Positions 33,403 to 42,344 of a stretch of DNA of 64,000 nt are shown here, in pieces. Under the pieces are notes generated by a model. The model had not been told where the DNA came from and searched no databases. It saw only the letters and a program-made list of their open reading frames with translations. Origin of the DNA: Halorussus aquaticus. Its GTDB lineage: Archaea; Halobacteriota; Halobacteria; Halobacteriales; Haladaptataceae. Where the stretch lies: contig NZ_CP100402.1 of NCBI RefSeq assembly GCF_024218795.1, forward strand, positions 310,001 through 374,000. Direction: 5' to 3'. Within the stretch, counting starts at the first letter, position 1, and every line of letters starts with the position of its first letter. The translations under genes and the position numbers were made by a program.

Positions 33403-34395
33403 ATGATAACGACTGTAATCTACTCCGAGTCGGGCGGGACGTACAAGACGACGATGACGGCTAACCTCGCCGTCGCGTTGGAGCGAATGGGTCAAAATAC
33501 CCTCGTGATAGATCTCGACCCCCAAGAGGGGAACCTGACGAGTCTGTTCGACGCTGGCGAACACCGAAGTAAACCGGATGCGGACAATCTTGTCAAACAC
33601 ATCCTCGACATGCCGGACGGTGACTTCGACGACTTGATCGAGACGACGGCCGAAGGCGTCGATATCGTCCCGAGCCACGACATGCTCGGAGACTTCACCT
33701 CGAATTTGGAGCAGAAGATATCCTACGAAACCGGCATGCAGAACATGAGTCGCGACGAGTACCCGCGGTTCGAACTCCTCCACGAGTTACTCTGGGAGAA
33801 ACAGGAACTCCATCAGGAGTACGACGCGGTTCTCATCGACCCCAACGCGCGGGCGGAAGACCTGCTCTACAACGCGATTTTTGCACTGCGGACGCTCGTC
33901 GCGCCCGTCAAGCCCGCCGGAAAAGGCAACCTGAGTCTGGAAGGGCTCGAAGAACTCGTCGGCAACATGGAGACCCAACTGGACATCGAAATCGGACTCT
34001 CCTGCGTCGTCCCCTCTGGCGTCGGCCAAACGAACGCTCACCGCCAGTACCAGCAGCAGTTCGAGGACACGGAGGCGTTCGCCACGCCAGTTACCATCGG
34101 GAACCGGGAGAGCCTCATGGACGCGATGTGGGAGGCGAGGGGGTCGGCGTTCAAAGTCGTCGAAGAGCGTTGGAAGACCTTCGAGCGAGACGGCGAGATG
34201 GTGAGTGAACCGGGCCAACGGCGAGTACGCGATAGAGAGATCGAGACGCTGGAGAGACTGTACGAACTCGCCCGATTCGTCGCAGTGGACACGTTCGACA
34301 CCGACGTCGATCCGGTGTTAGAACTCGACATTCAGGAGTTCGAGAACCGAACCATCGACCTCCGAGAAGACGAGGAAACGGAGGCGACCGCATGA
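33403..34395 (+). CDS. ParA-family partition ATPase, haloarchaeal plasmid type
   Basis: This 330-residue Walker-type ATPase segregates plasmids or replicons. Its deviant Walker A is ESGGTYKTT (residues 9-17). The signature lysine normally preceding GG is replaced by Ser, a form that I recall in haloarchaeal plasmid ParA proteins. VIDLDPQEGNLTSLF supplies Walker A' and VLIDPNARAEDLL Walker B. A C-terminal extension rich in charge follows the ATPase core. I use the ATG at 33403 (MITTVIYSESGG), which fits the TATA box. Its stop overlaps the partner gene by ATGA. The iteron repeats lie directly upstream. Confidence 0.88.
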   Translation: MITTVIYSESGGTYKTTMTANLAVALERMGQNTLVIDLDPQEGNLTSLFDAGEHRSKPDADNLVKHILDMPDGDFDDLIETTAEGVDIVPSHDMLGDFTSNLEQKISYETGMQNMSRDEYPRFELLHELLWEKQELHQEYDAVLIDPNARAEDLLYNAIFALRTLVAPVKPAGKGNLSLEGLEELVGNMETQLDIEIGLSCVVPSGVGQTNAHRQYQQQFEDTEAFATPVTIGNRESLMDAMWEARGSAFKVVEERWKTFERDGEMVSEPGQRRVRDREIETLERLYELARFVAVDTFDTDVDPVLELDIQEFENRTIDLREDEETEATA

Positions 34396-34916
34396 GCAAC
34401 TTCAAATCCGGCTCCGGGAACCTCGATTTCGGCGGTGACGACGACGAAGACGGCGACGAAGACGACAACACTGCGGAAACGGCAGAGACGCGTGAAGAGG
34501 AAGACAGCGAGTCCAAATCAACTCCGACCGAACAGTCCACGTCGACATCGTCGGGCAGGTCCTCGACAACGTCGCCGAGTGGAACGTCGTCGGAGAGCGA
34601 GAACCAGTCAGAGCAATCGACGACCGGGCGAGTTTCAGCGCGGGAATCCGGCCAGTCTCCTCCCCCGGCGGACGAGTATCCGTACTTCGTCCGGCGGAGT
34701 AACGTCGGCGACGAACGAGACACGCGTCTCGAAATCCACGTCCGGGACAAGGTCGCCGACCGGGAGGCGGAGTTCCGGAGTAAACTCGCCGACCAGCTCG
34801 GAACGAGCGAAGTCTCGAAGACGGACGCACGGGAGTTCGCGCTTCTCGCGGCGTTCCAGAACCCCGAGCGCATCGCCGAGTTGATGGAAGACGAAGGATA
34901 CGGCACCCTCGAGTGA
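34392..34916 (+). CDS. Partition partner protein with acidic disordered N-terminus
   Basis: This 174-residue protein is translationally coupled to parA (ATGA overlap). The first 95 residues are low-complexity Asp/Glu/Ser/Thr (GGDDDEDGDEDDNTAETAET). The folded C-terminus opens PPPADEYPYFVRRSNVGDER and contains a helical segment (VADREAEFRSKLADQLGT). No ParB sulfiredoxin-like or HTH domain is visible. By position it should be the centromere-binding or adaptor partner of ParA acting on the upstream repeats. That role is inferred from context. Confidence 0.75.
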   Translation: MSNFKSGSGNLDFGGDDDEDGDEDDNTAETAETREEEDSESKSTPTEQSTSTSSGRSSTTSPSGTSSESENQSEQSTTGRVSARESGQSPPPADEYPYFVRRSNVGDERDTRLEIHVRDKVADREAEFRSKLADQLGTSEVSKTDAREFALLAAFQNPERIAELMEDEGYGTLE

Positions 34917-35201
34917 CCTCCGCGAAGAGGGGAGGGCCAATACGACGAGAGCCAGCGCCTCGAACACTACCGCTTTCTCCACCGACCGACGCCGGAGCAG
35001 TCAGATGCTGGCGGGTCTGAGACTGCCACCAGCGACGATAAAGAATGTGAAGGCCTTCTCGCCCACTGACGGCGCACCACCGCCAGAACTCCGTCGTCAC
35101 GATAGGAGAACCGCCGTGACGGACGGGGTGATATCAGTACAGTCGTCTGCGAACCTGTTCGTGACAAGAGTTTCGTGACGAGCGTGTCCAGTTCCGTCCA
35201 C

Positions 35202-35435
35202 ATGACGGGAGAGACACTCGACCTCCGCGACGTGCCGCCGCCGGAACGCCACCCGAAGGTCTTCGACGCGTTCGACGAACTCGACAGCGGTGAGGCCCTC
35301 ACGCTCGTCAACGATCACGACCCGAAACCGCTGTACTACCAGATGCAGACCGAAGTCGAGTCGTTCGACGCAGACGAATACGTCGTCGATAAGATCGGAC
35401 CTGACCAGTTCATCGCCACGCTGCGCAAAGAGTGA
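35202..35435 (+). CDS. Single DUF2249 domain protein
   Basis: This 77-residue protein is one DUF2249 module: LDLRDVPPPERHPKVFDAFDEL, then ALTLVNDHDPKPLYYQM and the closing strand DQFIATLRK. The NDHDPKPL core is the family hallmark. I start at the ATG at 35202 because the upstream reading is unlike the family. DUF2249 proteins in haloarchaea cluster with denitrification and hemerythrin-type genes. An inverted repeat CGAAC-CT-GTTCG (35150-35161) lies upstream and may be a regulator site. The four-module relative is at 38018-39067. Confidence 0.88.
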   Translation: MTGETLDLRDVPPPERHPKVFDAFDELDSGEALTLVNDHDPKPLYYQMQTEVESFDADEYVVDKIGPDQFIATLRKE

Positions 35436-35754
35436 CAGCGGCCCGGTGCGGCGACACGGCGCCGTCTGGGACTCTCGCGGACAGAATCCCATTCCTATTT
35501 CGGCCGCACCCGTGACGTAGTGGAGTCGTCCGAGGTACCTCCGTGCGTTGGTGCCGACCTGCGCGATACCGAATGTGTCTGCGGGCTTGACCACATCGAG
35601 AGACGTAACGTGGACCGATTCGCTCGCCTTGACGACGGCAGGCGCCGTCACCCCCCGGGTCGAAGTGTCGCGGGAATCGGCGTCGGCTAGCCGCTCCCAC
35701 TGTATTCGCTCGGTGTTCTGTGTACTGTCGGTGCGTTCTGGGGTCGGCTGTCGG

Positions 35755-36039
35755 TCACTCGTGGTGGATTTCGAGGTACGTCGTGTACTCCTTTCGGAGG
35801 AGACCGCTCCGGTTCGTCTCGATTGCCAGAAGTTCGTGACCGGTCTGTGACGCCAGTTGAGGGTACTCCTGTTTCGCCCGCTTGTCCGTACTTTGAATTC
35901 GTAGTATCGCACCGTCTTCGAGGTCCTCCAGCGCGCGCTGGACGCGAGCAATTCCGCTCGCACAGCCGCGTCCCCGATTGTCGACAGTCGTGTCAGGTTC
36001 GACGTCCGGACCCGTCTCGGAGACTTCGGAGTCAGTCAT
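35755..36039 (-). CDS. TusA/SirA-like sulfur-carrier-fold protein
   Basis: This 94-residue protein has the TusA fold pattern: GRGCASGIARVQRALEDLEDG, then AILRIQSTDKRAKQEYPQLA, then TGHELLAIETNRSG. The reactive Cys is present in GRGCASG. The usual CPxP is altered to CASG, so classical sulfur transfer is uncertain. The start ATG at 36039 overlaps the end of the CopD-like gene (36032), so the two are coupled. Such TusA-like proteins accompany DUF2249 and NO-response genes in haloarchaea. Confidence 0.8.
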   Translation of the reverse strand: MTDSEVSETGPDVEPDTTVDNRGRGCASGIARVQRALEDLEDGAILRIQSTDKRAKQEYPQLASQTGHELLAIETNRSGLLRKEYTTYLEIHHE

Positions 36040-37018
36040 CGGCTTCGCCCTCCGCTGAACCGCCCGACGGTCGTCCGTTCCCGAGGTCTTCGAGTTCGCA
36101 GACGCCGTCGATAGGCGAGCAGGCCCGCCACATCGGGCAGAGCTTGAAGATGACGACCAGTAGACCGATGCACCCGATCTTGGCGAGGACGGCAAGCCCC
36201 ACCGGATTGCCGAGGTAGTTTCCCACGGAGACACCGAACGCGTCGACGGCCTGATACAGGCCCGTCAGGAACAGCGTCGGGATGATGAACCGAACCGCCC
36301 ACCGGAAACGTTCGAGTTGCTCGCCCGCGGCCTGAACGACGTCCGTCGTCGGATGGCGCTGTCCCGTCGGGACGGCGACGAAGATGTTCCAGACCGCGCC
36401 ACCGATCCACGCGGCGAACGCGAGGAGGTGCAACACCCGAACGGCCGCCGCCATCGGGTCGAATCCCCGAAGACTCACCTCCGCGAGCGCCGTCACGACG
36501 ACGACTGCCAAAGCCAGAGCCATCGTGAGGAGGCCGCTCTGACTCCGAAACTGTTCGTCGACAGACGTCGAACGGCGAACCGTCACGACCGTCGTTCCGA
36601 CCCAGAGCGAAGACAGCACGCCGAGAGTGACTACGAGTAGGCTGGTTCCGAGAGACGAGGCGTACTTGGCGAGGACGAACGGTCCGCTCGACGCGAGTAC
36701 GACGACGGCGACGGTAGCCACGCTGTCGAATCGCGAGTACATCTCCGCACAGTACTCGCTCGCGTCCGTCCCGAGGTCCTGCGGGCGAACGAAGAGGTGC
36801 TTCCAGACGAGTCCGCCGGTGAGAACGCCGAGGGAAACCAAGTACGACCACTTAGCCAGCGTGACGACGACCGCCGTCTGGTCGGCGAGACGACCGGTCA
36901 CCCACGTCCCGACGAGTGAGGCGGTCAGGATAACCGCGAGCGCAACTTTCGGAAGGACGTACTTGTCGAAGAGGTCGTTCGCGACGGTCGCACCAACCTC
37001 CGTCGGTGGGTCGGTCAT
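36032..37018 (-). CDS. CopD-like multipass membrane protein
   Basis: This protein of about 328 residues has eight or so membrane helices, such as VALAVILTASLVGTWVT and AAAVRVLHLLAFAAWIGGAVWNIFV. The conserved HLLAFAAWIGG pattern is that of CopD/YcnJ-like copper-resistance membrane proteins. The C-terminus carries a Cys-containing tail (CPMWRACSPIDGVCELED) that could bind metal. The start is ATG 37018. It is followed with overlap by the TusA-like gene. In this setting it may handle copper or heme for respiratory enzymes, but that is inference. Confidence 0.8.
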   Translation of the reverse strand: MTDPPTEVGATVANDLFDKYVLPKVALAVILTASLVGTWVTGRLADQTAVVVTLAKWSYLVSLGVLTGGLVWKHLFVRPQDLGTDASEYCAEMYSRFDSVATVAVVVLASSGPFVLAKYASSLGTSLLVVTLGVLSSLWVGTTVVTVRRSTSVDEQFRSQSGLLTMALALAVVVVTALAEVSLRGFDPMAAAVRVLHLLAFAAWIGGAVWNIFVAVPTGQRHPTTDVVQAAGEQLERFRWAVRFIIPTLFLTGLYQAVDAFGVSVGNYLGNPVGLAVLAKIGCIGLLVVIFKLCPMWRACSPIDGVCELEDLGNGRPSGGSAEGEADD

Positions 37019-37182
37019 TACGGAATCACCGTATGCGTGAATTAGGCTCACCGAAACTAAGTCTCCTCACGGATATGTTCGCGTCAATCTACGTCCTTCG
37101 TTCGAGTAGCTGGAGGTAACTCGTGTCAATCCGTGTCGGGGGCGGCGTGGCGCGATGGAATGAATCGATTAGCCAGTGAAAT

Positions 37183-37896
37183 TCAACTCCGGGTAGCGGT
37201 CGATAGCTCCTGCTCGGCTCTGGAGAACAATATGTTATTCTCTCGATGGACGTGCATGTGGGTGTCTCGTTCGAGTTCTTCGAGACGGGCGAGCATGTTG
37301 CGGTAACTCGGACAGGCGTCGTCCGGGACCGCGTATCCGTCGGTCAACGCCTTGATTTGCTCGAGACGTGCCGCGGTCTCCTCGTGGTCGTCCTCGAAGT
37401 TATCTATCTCCTCCCGGAGCGTCGCCACTTCCGACTCTGTGAGTGGCTCGCCGCGGTCGAGTTTCTCGACGAGCAAAAACGCCTCGTCTTCTTCCTCGGA
37501 GATGTGCGTCTGCATCGCCTCGGCGAGGTCGGAGAACTCCTCGCCGACTCGCTGCAGTTCCGGGTGATTCTCCCCGTGGACGCTCACGACCTTCTGAACG
37601 AGGTCCTCCAGTGCTGGAAGCTCCTCACGGAGATACTCGTGGTGTTCGGAGACGATGTGGTCGACGAGGTCCGACATCGTTTCCCAGTCCTGTGTGCCGT
37701 CGCTGTCCGTCACTGCCGCCAGTTCGTCACGAACCGTGGATAGTTTGAGTCCCGCTTCTGCACACGCGGTTTCGAGGGAGGCGTCTCCCCCACAACAGAA
37801 ATCGATGCCGTAGGACTCGAAAACGCGGGCGAATTCCGGGTTCTCTTCGACGAGGTCGGCGAGACTCCGTTCCGCATCAATTGTTGTCGTAGTCAT
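37183..37896 (-). CDS. ric: Iron-sulfur cluster repair protein (RIC/ScdA/YtfE)
   Basis: This 237-residue di-iron protein repairs Fe-S clusters damaged by nitric oxide or oxidants. The N-terminal ScdA_N domain ends in the conserved GIDFCCGG Cys-Cys motif. The hemerythrin-like domain follows with its metal ligands: HIVSEHHEYLREEL, VHGENHPEL, HISEEEDEAF and HVHRENNILF. Length and motif order match RIC. The start is ATG 37896; the upstream reading is discarded. It stands between the CopD-like gene and the four-module DUF2249 gene on the same strand, consistent with a nitrosative-stress or denitrification set. Confidence 0.94.
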   Translation of the reverse strand: MTTTTIDAERSLADLVEENPEFARVFESYGIDFCCGGDASLETACAEAGLKLSTVRDELAAVTDSDGTQDWETMSDLVDHIVSEHHEYLREELPALEDLVQKVVSVHGENHPELQRVGEEFSDLAEAMQTHISEEEDEAFLLVEKLDRGEPLTESEVATLREEIDNFEDDHEETAARLEQIKALTDGYAVPDDACPSYRNMLARLEELERDTHMHVHRENNILFSRAEQELSTATRS

Positions 37897-38017
37897 TCGA
37901 ATCACCTCTCGTGTACTCGTACTGTTCTCTCGGGGTGACATAGGAATTCACCCGAACAACTCCGAGACCGTCACGTCTCGCTCCGAATCCGTGGCTGGGG
38001 CATCCGGACCCGAACGT

Positions 38018-39067
38018 TCAAAACGGCGCTTTCGTGGTCTCGGATGCCGAGGAGTCGTTCTCGATACCGTCAGCCTTCCCGATCAGGACTCTGAATTCGT
38101 CGGGTTCTCGCTGCCGGTACTCCCATCGGAACTCGCTCCCGGTTTCCGCTTCGAACTGGTGATAGAGCGGTTTCGGGTCGTGGTCGTTCACTAGGACGAA
38201 CGCCTCACCCGACTGAAGTTGCTCGTACGCCTCGAAAATCTGTTGGTGGCGCTGGGCGGGCGGCAGGTCCCGAACGTCCAGTTCCTCCGTCACGTCCATC
38301 GACTCGTCGGTTGACTGCGACGGAACTTCGTCGTCGGTACTCGACTGGCCGCCTTTCGTGATACGGACGCGACAGCGGCCCGGTTCTTTGTCTCGGACCT
38401 CCCACGAGAACGACTGTCCGTATCGCTGTCGGAACTCCCTGTGGAGCGGACGGGGTTCGTGCGGGGCGGTTATCTCCATCGCGTTGCCGTCTTCGAGGTT
38501 CCCGTACCGGTGATGAATCGTCGGATGTCGCTCCTGTTTCGGGATTTCACGAACGTCGAATTTCGCCTGTACCTCGTCGTCGTCTTCCGCCTCACCTTCG
38601 TCGGTCTTGCGTATCTCGACCTTCCACTCTTGGGAGTCGCGGTTCGTGTACTGCCACTCGAAGATGTCGCCACGGGTAGAGTGAAGTTCGTGGTAGAGCG
38701 GCTTCGGGTCGTGGTCGTTCACCAGGACGAACCCTTCTTCCGGGTCGAGTAGCTCGAAGGTTTCGAGGAGTACCGAGTGGCGCTTTCGCGGCGGCATCTC
38801 CCGCACGTCGAACTCGGTCAGGGCAGTTCCTCCCCCAGCGCGCTCCGATTTACTCACGCGAATCTCCCAGACCTCCGGTCCTGCATTCTCGTACTGCCAA
38901 TCTAGCGTCTCGCCACGTTTGATTTGGTACTGGTACAGTGCCGCCTCGACATCGTGGTTGGCCACGATAGTCACCGTCTCACCGGTGGGGATGTCACGCA
39001 GGTCCTCCCGGATTTGCTCACGGCACTCGTCGGCCGTCCGCTCGCGAACGTCGATTTCGGATACCAT
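38018..39067 (-). CDS. Protein with four tandem DUF2249 domains
   Basis: This 349-residue protein is made of four DUF2249 modules. They open EIDVRERTADECREQ, EFDVREMPPRKRHSV, KFDVREIPKQERHPT and ELDVRDLPPAQRHQQ. Modules two and four keep the NDHDPKPLYH core. One and three are diverged (ANHDVEAALY, APHEPRPLH). Acidic linkers separate them. The start is ATG 39067; an extra 91 upstream codons lie in the divergent promoter region and were dropped. The upstream inverted repeat at 39112-39125 may control it. A biochemical role is unknown, but the neighbours point to nitrogen-oxide or anaerobic metabolism. Confidence 0.88.
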   Translation of the reverse strand: MVSEIDVRERTADECREQIREDLRDIPTGETVTIVANHDVEAALYQYQIKRGETLDWQYENAGPEVWEIRVSKSERAGGGTALTEFDVREMPPRKRHSVLLETFELLDPEEGFVLVNDHDPKPLYHELHSTRGDIFEWQYTNRDSQEWKVEIRKTDEGEAEDDDEVQAKFDVREIPKQERHPTIHHRYGNLEDGNAMEITAPHEPRPLHREFRQRYGQSFSWEVRDKEPGRCRVRITKGGQSSTDDEVPSQSTDESMDVTEELDVRDLPPAQRHQQIFEAYEQLQSGEAFVLVNDHDPKPLYHQFEAETGSEFRWEYRQREPDEFRVLIGKADGIENDSSASETTKAPF

Positions 39068-39111
39068 CGTCTCTACTGAGGAGGTCGAACCGTCCGCCAA
39101 TAGGTTCTCTC

Positions 39112-39125
39112 CCGAATGAATTCGG
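39112..39125. promoter_or_regulatory. Inverted repeat upstream of the DUF2249 gene
   Basis: CCGAA-TGAA-TTCGG is a perfect 5-4-5 inverted repeat, 45 bp before the start at 39067. Its CGAA-N4-TTCG core resembles the site that I recall for the haloarchaeal anaerobic regulator NarO. The identification is tentative. Confidence 0.4.
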
Positions 39126-39230
39126 CCGATAGTCCAAGTATTCGCACCAATCACTCCGAAACGCATCCGGACCCTCGCTCGAACATATATGCGGATAGGG
39201 TTTCGTATCCGTAGTCCCATCTCCGACTTA

Positions 39231-40115
39231 ATGGACGACACGGGGACAGAGGACGGTACGACCGAAATCAGCTGGGTACAATCGCCACGTGCCGATTTGT
39301 CGACTCCGATGGTCGAGTCGCTGCCGTACGTCGAACTCAAACTCGAACATCCGAATCTCGCTCCGACCAGTTACGGCGAGTCGTTTTTTCCGGACGCGGT
39401 TCCCTACGAGTTCGACGGTGACTATCGGGTCTTCTACTGGCGTCCGACTCTCGATACGGGGACGAGCGAGCAACCGGATTGGCAGGGCGTCTGTGCGACG
39501 ACGGACACGCTATCGGTCGTCGAGAAAGGTCGTCCGTACACGCCCGAGTTCGTCTCCCGTCGTGCGGAGACGGAGGTCGTCGTGGAAGGGACCATCGGCG
39601 GAGACTCGACGACGGCGGTCGTCCGGTCGTACTCCGCTCCCGACGTTCGAATCCGGGAGGTGACGGCATCACGGCTCGAACTGCTGGCCGACGGGACCGA
39701 GTACACCGTTTCCAGCGGAACCCGACGGCGTATTTCGCTCTCGGAGCAGACGGTGGAACGCGCGGACGGCGACGGAACGATGGCTGTCACTCCCGAACTG
39801 GTCGTTCGATTCCCCGGAGAGCGAGAACTCCACCATCCCGCCCCCGGCGCGGAGTACCGGTTGTTCCCCTCGTTCGGTCTCGAACTCGACACCGTCTCGA
39901 ATCCCGCTCCGGTTCCGACGACGAACGGCGAACTCGACCACGCCGCATTTGCAACGTCTCTGGGGGTCGACCTGTCCGACCGGCCCTATCCCGAGCGCGT
40001 CCTCTGGCAGGCGTTCGCCTATACAGCGTTCGACCCCCACACTGAGACTGTTCCCCGTCTTACGCAGTTCCGGACGGGTCACCTCGCACTCCTGAATAGT
40101 CCGCCAGAGTCGTGA
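39231..40115 (+). CDS. Hypothetical protein
   Basis: This 294-residue acidic protein starts at ATG 39231 (MDDTGTEDGTTEISW). It is beta-rich, with segments like YRVFYWRPTLDTGTSEQPDW, and its repeated strand pattern suggests a barrel or lipocalin-like fold. There is no signal peptide and no motif that I recognise. It is divergent from the four-module DUF2249 gene and may share its control region. A longer reading from 39189 overlaps that promoter area and is less likely. Confidence 0.7.
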   Translation: MDDTGTEDGTTEISWVQSPRADLSTPMVESLPYVELKLEHPNLAPTSYGESFFPDAVPYEFDGDYRVFYWRPTLDTGTSEQPDWQGVCATTDTLSVVEKGRPYTPEFVSRRAETEVVVEGTIGGDSTTAVVRSYSAPDVRIREVTASRLELLADGTEYTVSSGTRRRISLSEQTVERADGDGTMAVTPELVVRFPGERELHHPAPGAEYRLFPSFGLELDTVSNPAPVPTTNGELDHAAFATSLGVDLSDRPYPERVLWQAFAYTAFDPHTETVPRLTQFRTGHLALLNSPPES

Positions 40116-40217
40116 TGGCGTTCGACCGACGTGGCGGAATCGACACGAAAAATCACGGCACAGATTGAATAAAGAAACCGCATTTGCAACAACTGCTACG
40201 TCGACGTACCGCTGTTC

Positions 40218-41000
40218 TCACTTCCGCCAGCGGTTCGAAGGTCGAACTGTGTCCGCGGCCCACGTACCGAGTTGCTCCCGTTCTGCTGCTGTGAGATATA
40301 GGTAATCGGAGCGAGGGCCGTCCCGAAGTACCAGGGGGTCACCTCGCTCGTCACGACAACGGACGTAGTGTATGCCGTCTCCCCACGCGGCTTGCAACGC
40401 CTGGAGTATGTCCTGTGAGGCAGTGACCTCTCCGGAGACAACGATATCGTCTCGCGTCGCTCCTGCTAACTGTATCGCTTCCAGTGCATCGGGAGCCGTC
40501 TGTCGGAGTACCGCAGTAAGTCCACACAGTGAGACCGAGGACGGCGATCGATCCAGTCGCAAGAGATCGCCCCACAGCGAGGCGTCCGCCGAGACTTGGT
40601 CTGATTCCTTCCCATAGACAGCGTATTCCGTCAGCCCCGTCTCAGCTGCCGGGTTCGTCCCGTTCTCCGCACGAATCGTATCGCACTCACTACTGGCCGG
40701 GAACAGTCGGGCGAGCTGGTCGGGCGACACAGCGTCAGCGAGGTGTTGATACTCCGGGACGTCAAGGTAAACCGAGTCGGCGTCGCTGTCCGCTCGTGCA
40801 AACACTGGGTTCCCTTTTTTGTCTCGGAACTCCGCGACCAGCAACGAGTCAGACAATAGTGCCACAACGGCATCCTGCACCGCTGGCGTCGCAGTGAGTT
40901 CACCTTGGAGCGTGTCATCGTCAACCGTTGCGCCCGCTTCGACGAGGACGTCTACCGCCTCAGCGTCGACGTACTCAGAGAGCAGCGAGTAGATCCCCAT
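40218..41000 (-). CDS. Hypothetical protein
   Basis: This protein of about 260 residues starts at ATG 41000 (MGIYSLLSEYVDAEAVDVL). Two halves have similar layout: DDDTLQGELTATPAVQDAVVAL with EFRDKKGNPVFAR, and RDDIVVSGEVTASQDILQALQ with RCRDERGDPLVLR. This suggests an internal duplication of a domain of about 120 residues. No enzymatic motif is recognised. The gene is isolated, with a roughly 670-bp gene-poor stretch upstream. Confidence 0.75.
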   Translation of the reverse strand: MGIYSLLSEYVDAEAVDVLVEAGATVDDDTLQGELTATPAVQDAVVALLSDSLLVAEFRDKKGNPVFARADSDADSVYLDVPEYQHLADAVSPDQLARLFPASSECDTIRAENGTNPAAETGLTEYAVYGKESDQVSADASLWGDLLRLDRSPSSVSLCGLTAVLRQTAPDALEAIQLAGATRDDIVVSGEVTASQDILQALQAAWGDGIHYVRCRDERGDPLVLRDGPRSDYLYLTAAEREQLGTWAADTVRPSNRWRK

Positions 41001-41674
41001 AACCTCTACCGTTTCTACCTCGCGCTGTGTCGTCCTCAGTACATTCTGCACGACTATTCTAACGTCGCAATGGGGTTCGGTGCCGTAGTGGCGGATCGTG
41101 AACTGTCGCATGTTATGTTGAAAAAGTTAAAGGAACAGTCTCTTTAGACGGTTTTGTGATTGTGGGTCTATATTTTAAGCTATTGATGTATATAATCTGG
41201 GTCACGTGTTCCAGATACACCCGAGTCGGGTGGAAGTGAGAAAGGCCACGAGAAGGGCATGACGGCCGACGGAGAAACCTACTACCGGACAAAAAGGGAT
41301 TGGTGGGTGAATCCTTGGCCGAGTCCGAGACGTACTCTCGGCAATCTTCTAACTCCTGCCAGAACCCCTGTTCGGGGAACGTGGAGAAGCTGGATCCCCA
41401 ATAGACGCCGCTACTTTGGTCGATATACCACCACCCGGAGTCGGTGTTTACGCCCGGAGGATCGGCGAGACTTTCGATTACCTTGTCATTGAGGTTGTGC
41501 GGGAAGAAGTACATCACTGAGATCCTGGTTAGGACCTTCGCAGTTAGGCCATCCCGTGTAAACGGTTCCGGAGCAGAACCCCGCTGTTCCAGTGCTTTCG
41601 ATGGATGCAGAAAGGAGGGTGCTTGGAAGGAGGGCGCAGGTCCGTACCAGCTAGCGGGAGGCTGACAGAGAGGA
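41001..41674. other. Gene-poor stretch with a possible minus-strand gene fragment
   Basis: On the minus strand at 41113-41517, the first 80 codons (MYFFPHNLNDKVIESLADPP, then YIDQSSGVYWGSSFSTFP and EQGFWQELEDCREYVSDSA) look like real protein. The remainder does not. It is probably a truncated gene or one disrupted downstream; I do not recognise it. The rest of the region is non-coding, with AT-rich DNA near 41140-41200. Confidence 0.4.
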
Positions 41675-42154
41675 TTAGCCTTCGGACAGGTCCGTTACTG
41701 CCATTCCGATTCCGTATGTCAGTGAGACTAACGCGACACCGAACATGAGAAGCCACAAGATAAGGATGAGGTTAAACGGAACGGTCCTCACTCCCTCGGG
41801 GAGGACGCGCTTTACTGCGATCTTATCTGTGACGATCGGGTGGTAGACCAACTGTGCGACCATCATAACGAGTCCGGTGGTGGCACCGAAGGCAATGGTC
41901 CACCAACTCCCGCCATCGTAGGGGGTCTGTCGGAGGATACTGACGTAGTCGATCATGAGCGTAACCCCGATGAAGTACAGGAGACAGATGGTGATAGAGA
42001 CTACAGAATAATCCAGTATCAGAAAATGCGAACAGAGACCGAGACATATCCCGACAACCCCACCAACGAGTGCTGCTCGCTTCGTTGGCGGATTTCGAGT
42101 TGCCTTCTTGGATGCTGAAGACGGAGTGGAGTGGTTTGATTGATCGGGGGTCAT
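41675..42154 (-). CDS. Four-helix membrane protein
   Basis: This 159-residue protein starts at ATG 42154 (MTPDQSNHSTPSS). A polar N-terminus of about 30 residues precedes four hydrophobic helices: AALVGGVVGICLGLCSHFLIL, SVVSITICLLYFIGVTLMI, IAFGATTGLVMMVAQLV and FNLILILWLLMFGVALVSLTY. No family is recognised. The composition is less acidic and the DNA slightly AT-richer than the neighbours. Confidence 0.7.
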   Translation of the reverse strand: MTPDQSNHSTPSSASKKATRNPPTKRAALVGGVVGICLGLCSHFLILDYSVVSITICLLYFIGVTLMIDYVSILRQTPYDGGSWWTIAFGATTGLVMMVAQLVYHPIVTDKIAVKRVLPEGVRTVPFNLILILWLLMFGVALVSLTYGIGMAVTDLSEG

Positions 42155-42344
42155 CTGATACTCACCAGCTATTGTCGCGGAAATCGGTTCGGGAGACACC
42201 GTTCAATATGTAGAAAAATAAATGTGATTGTGATAAAAGAACCGATCTTCTATAGCGTCACGAGAGACTACATCTCTCGAACGACTACATCTTGGGAGGA
42301 TTAACTATTAAGCCCCCGGTCGGCCTTCCTGTCTACTAGATATC

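Noticed and set aside
34930..35068. Protein-like frame YDESQRLEHYRFLHRPTPEQ and following, ending at a TGA
   Set aside because: No start codon lies in frame and no family is recognised; too short and uncertain to call.
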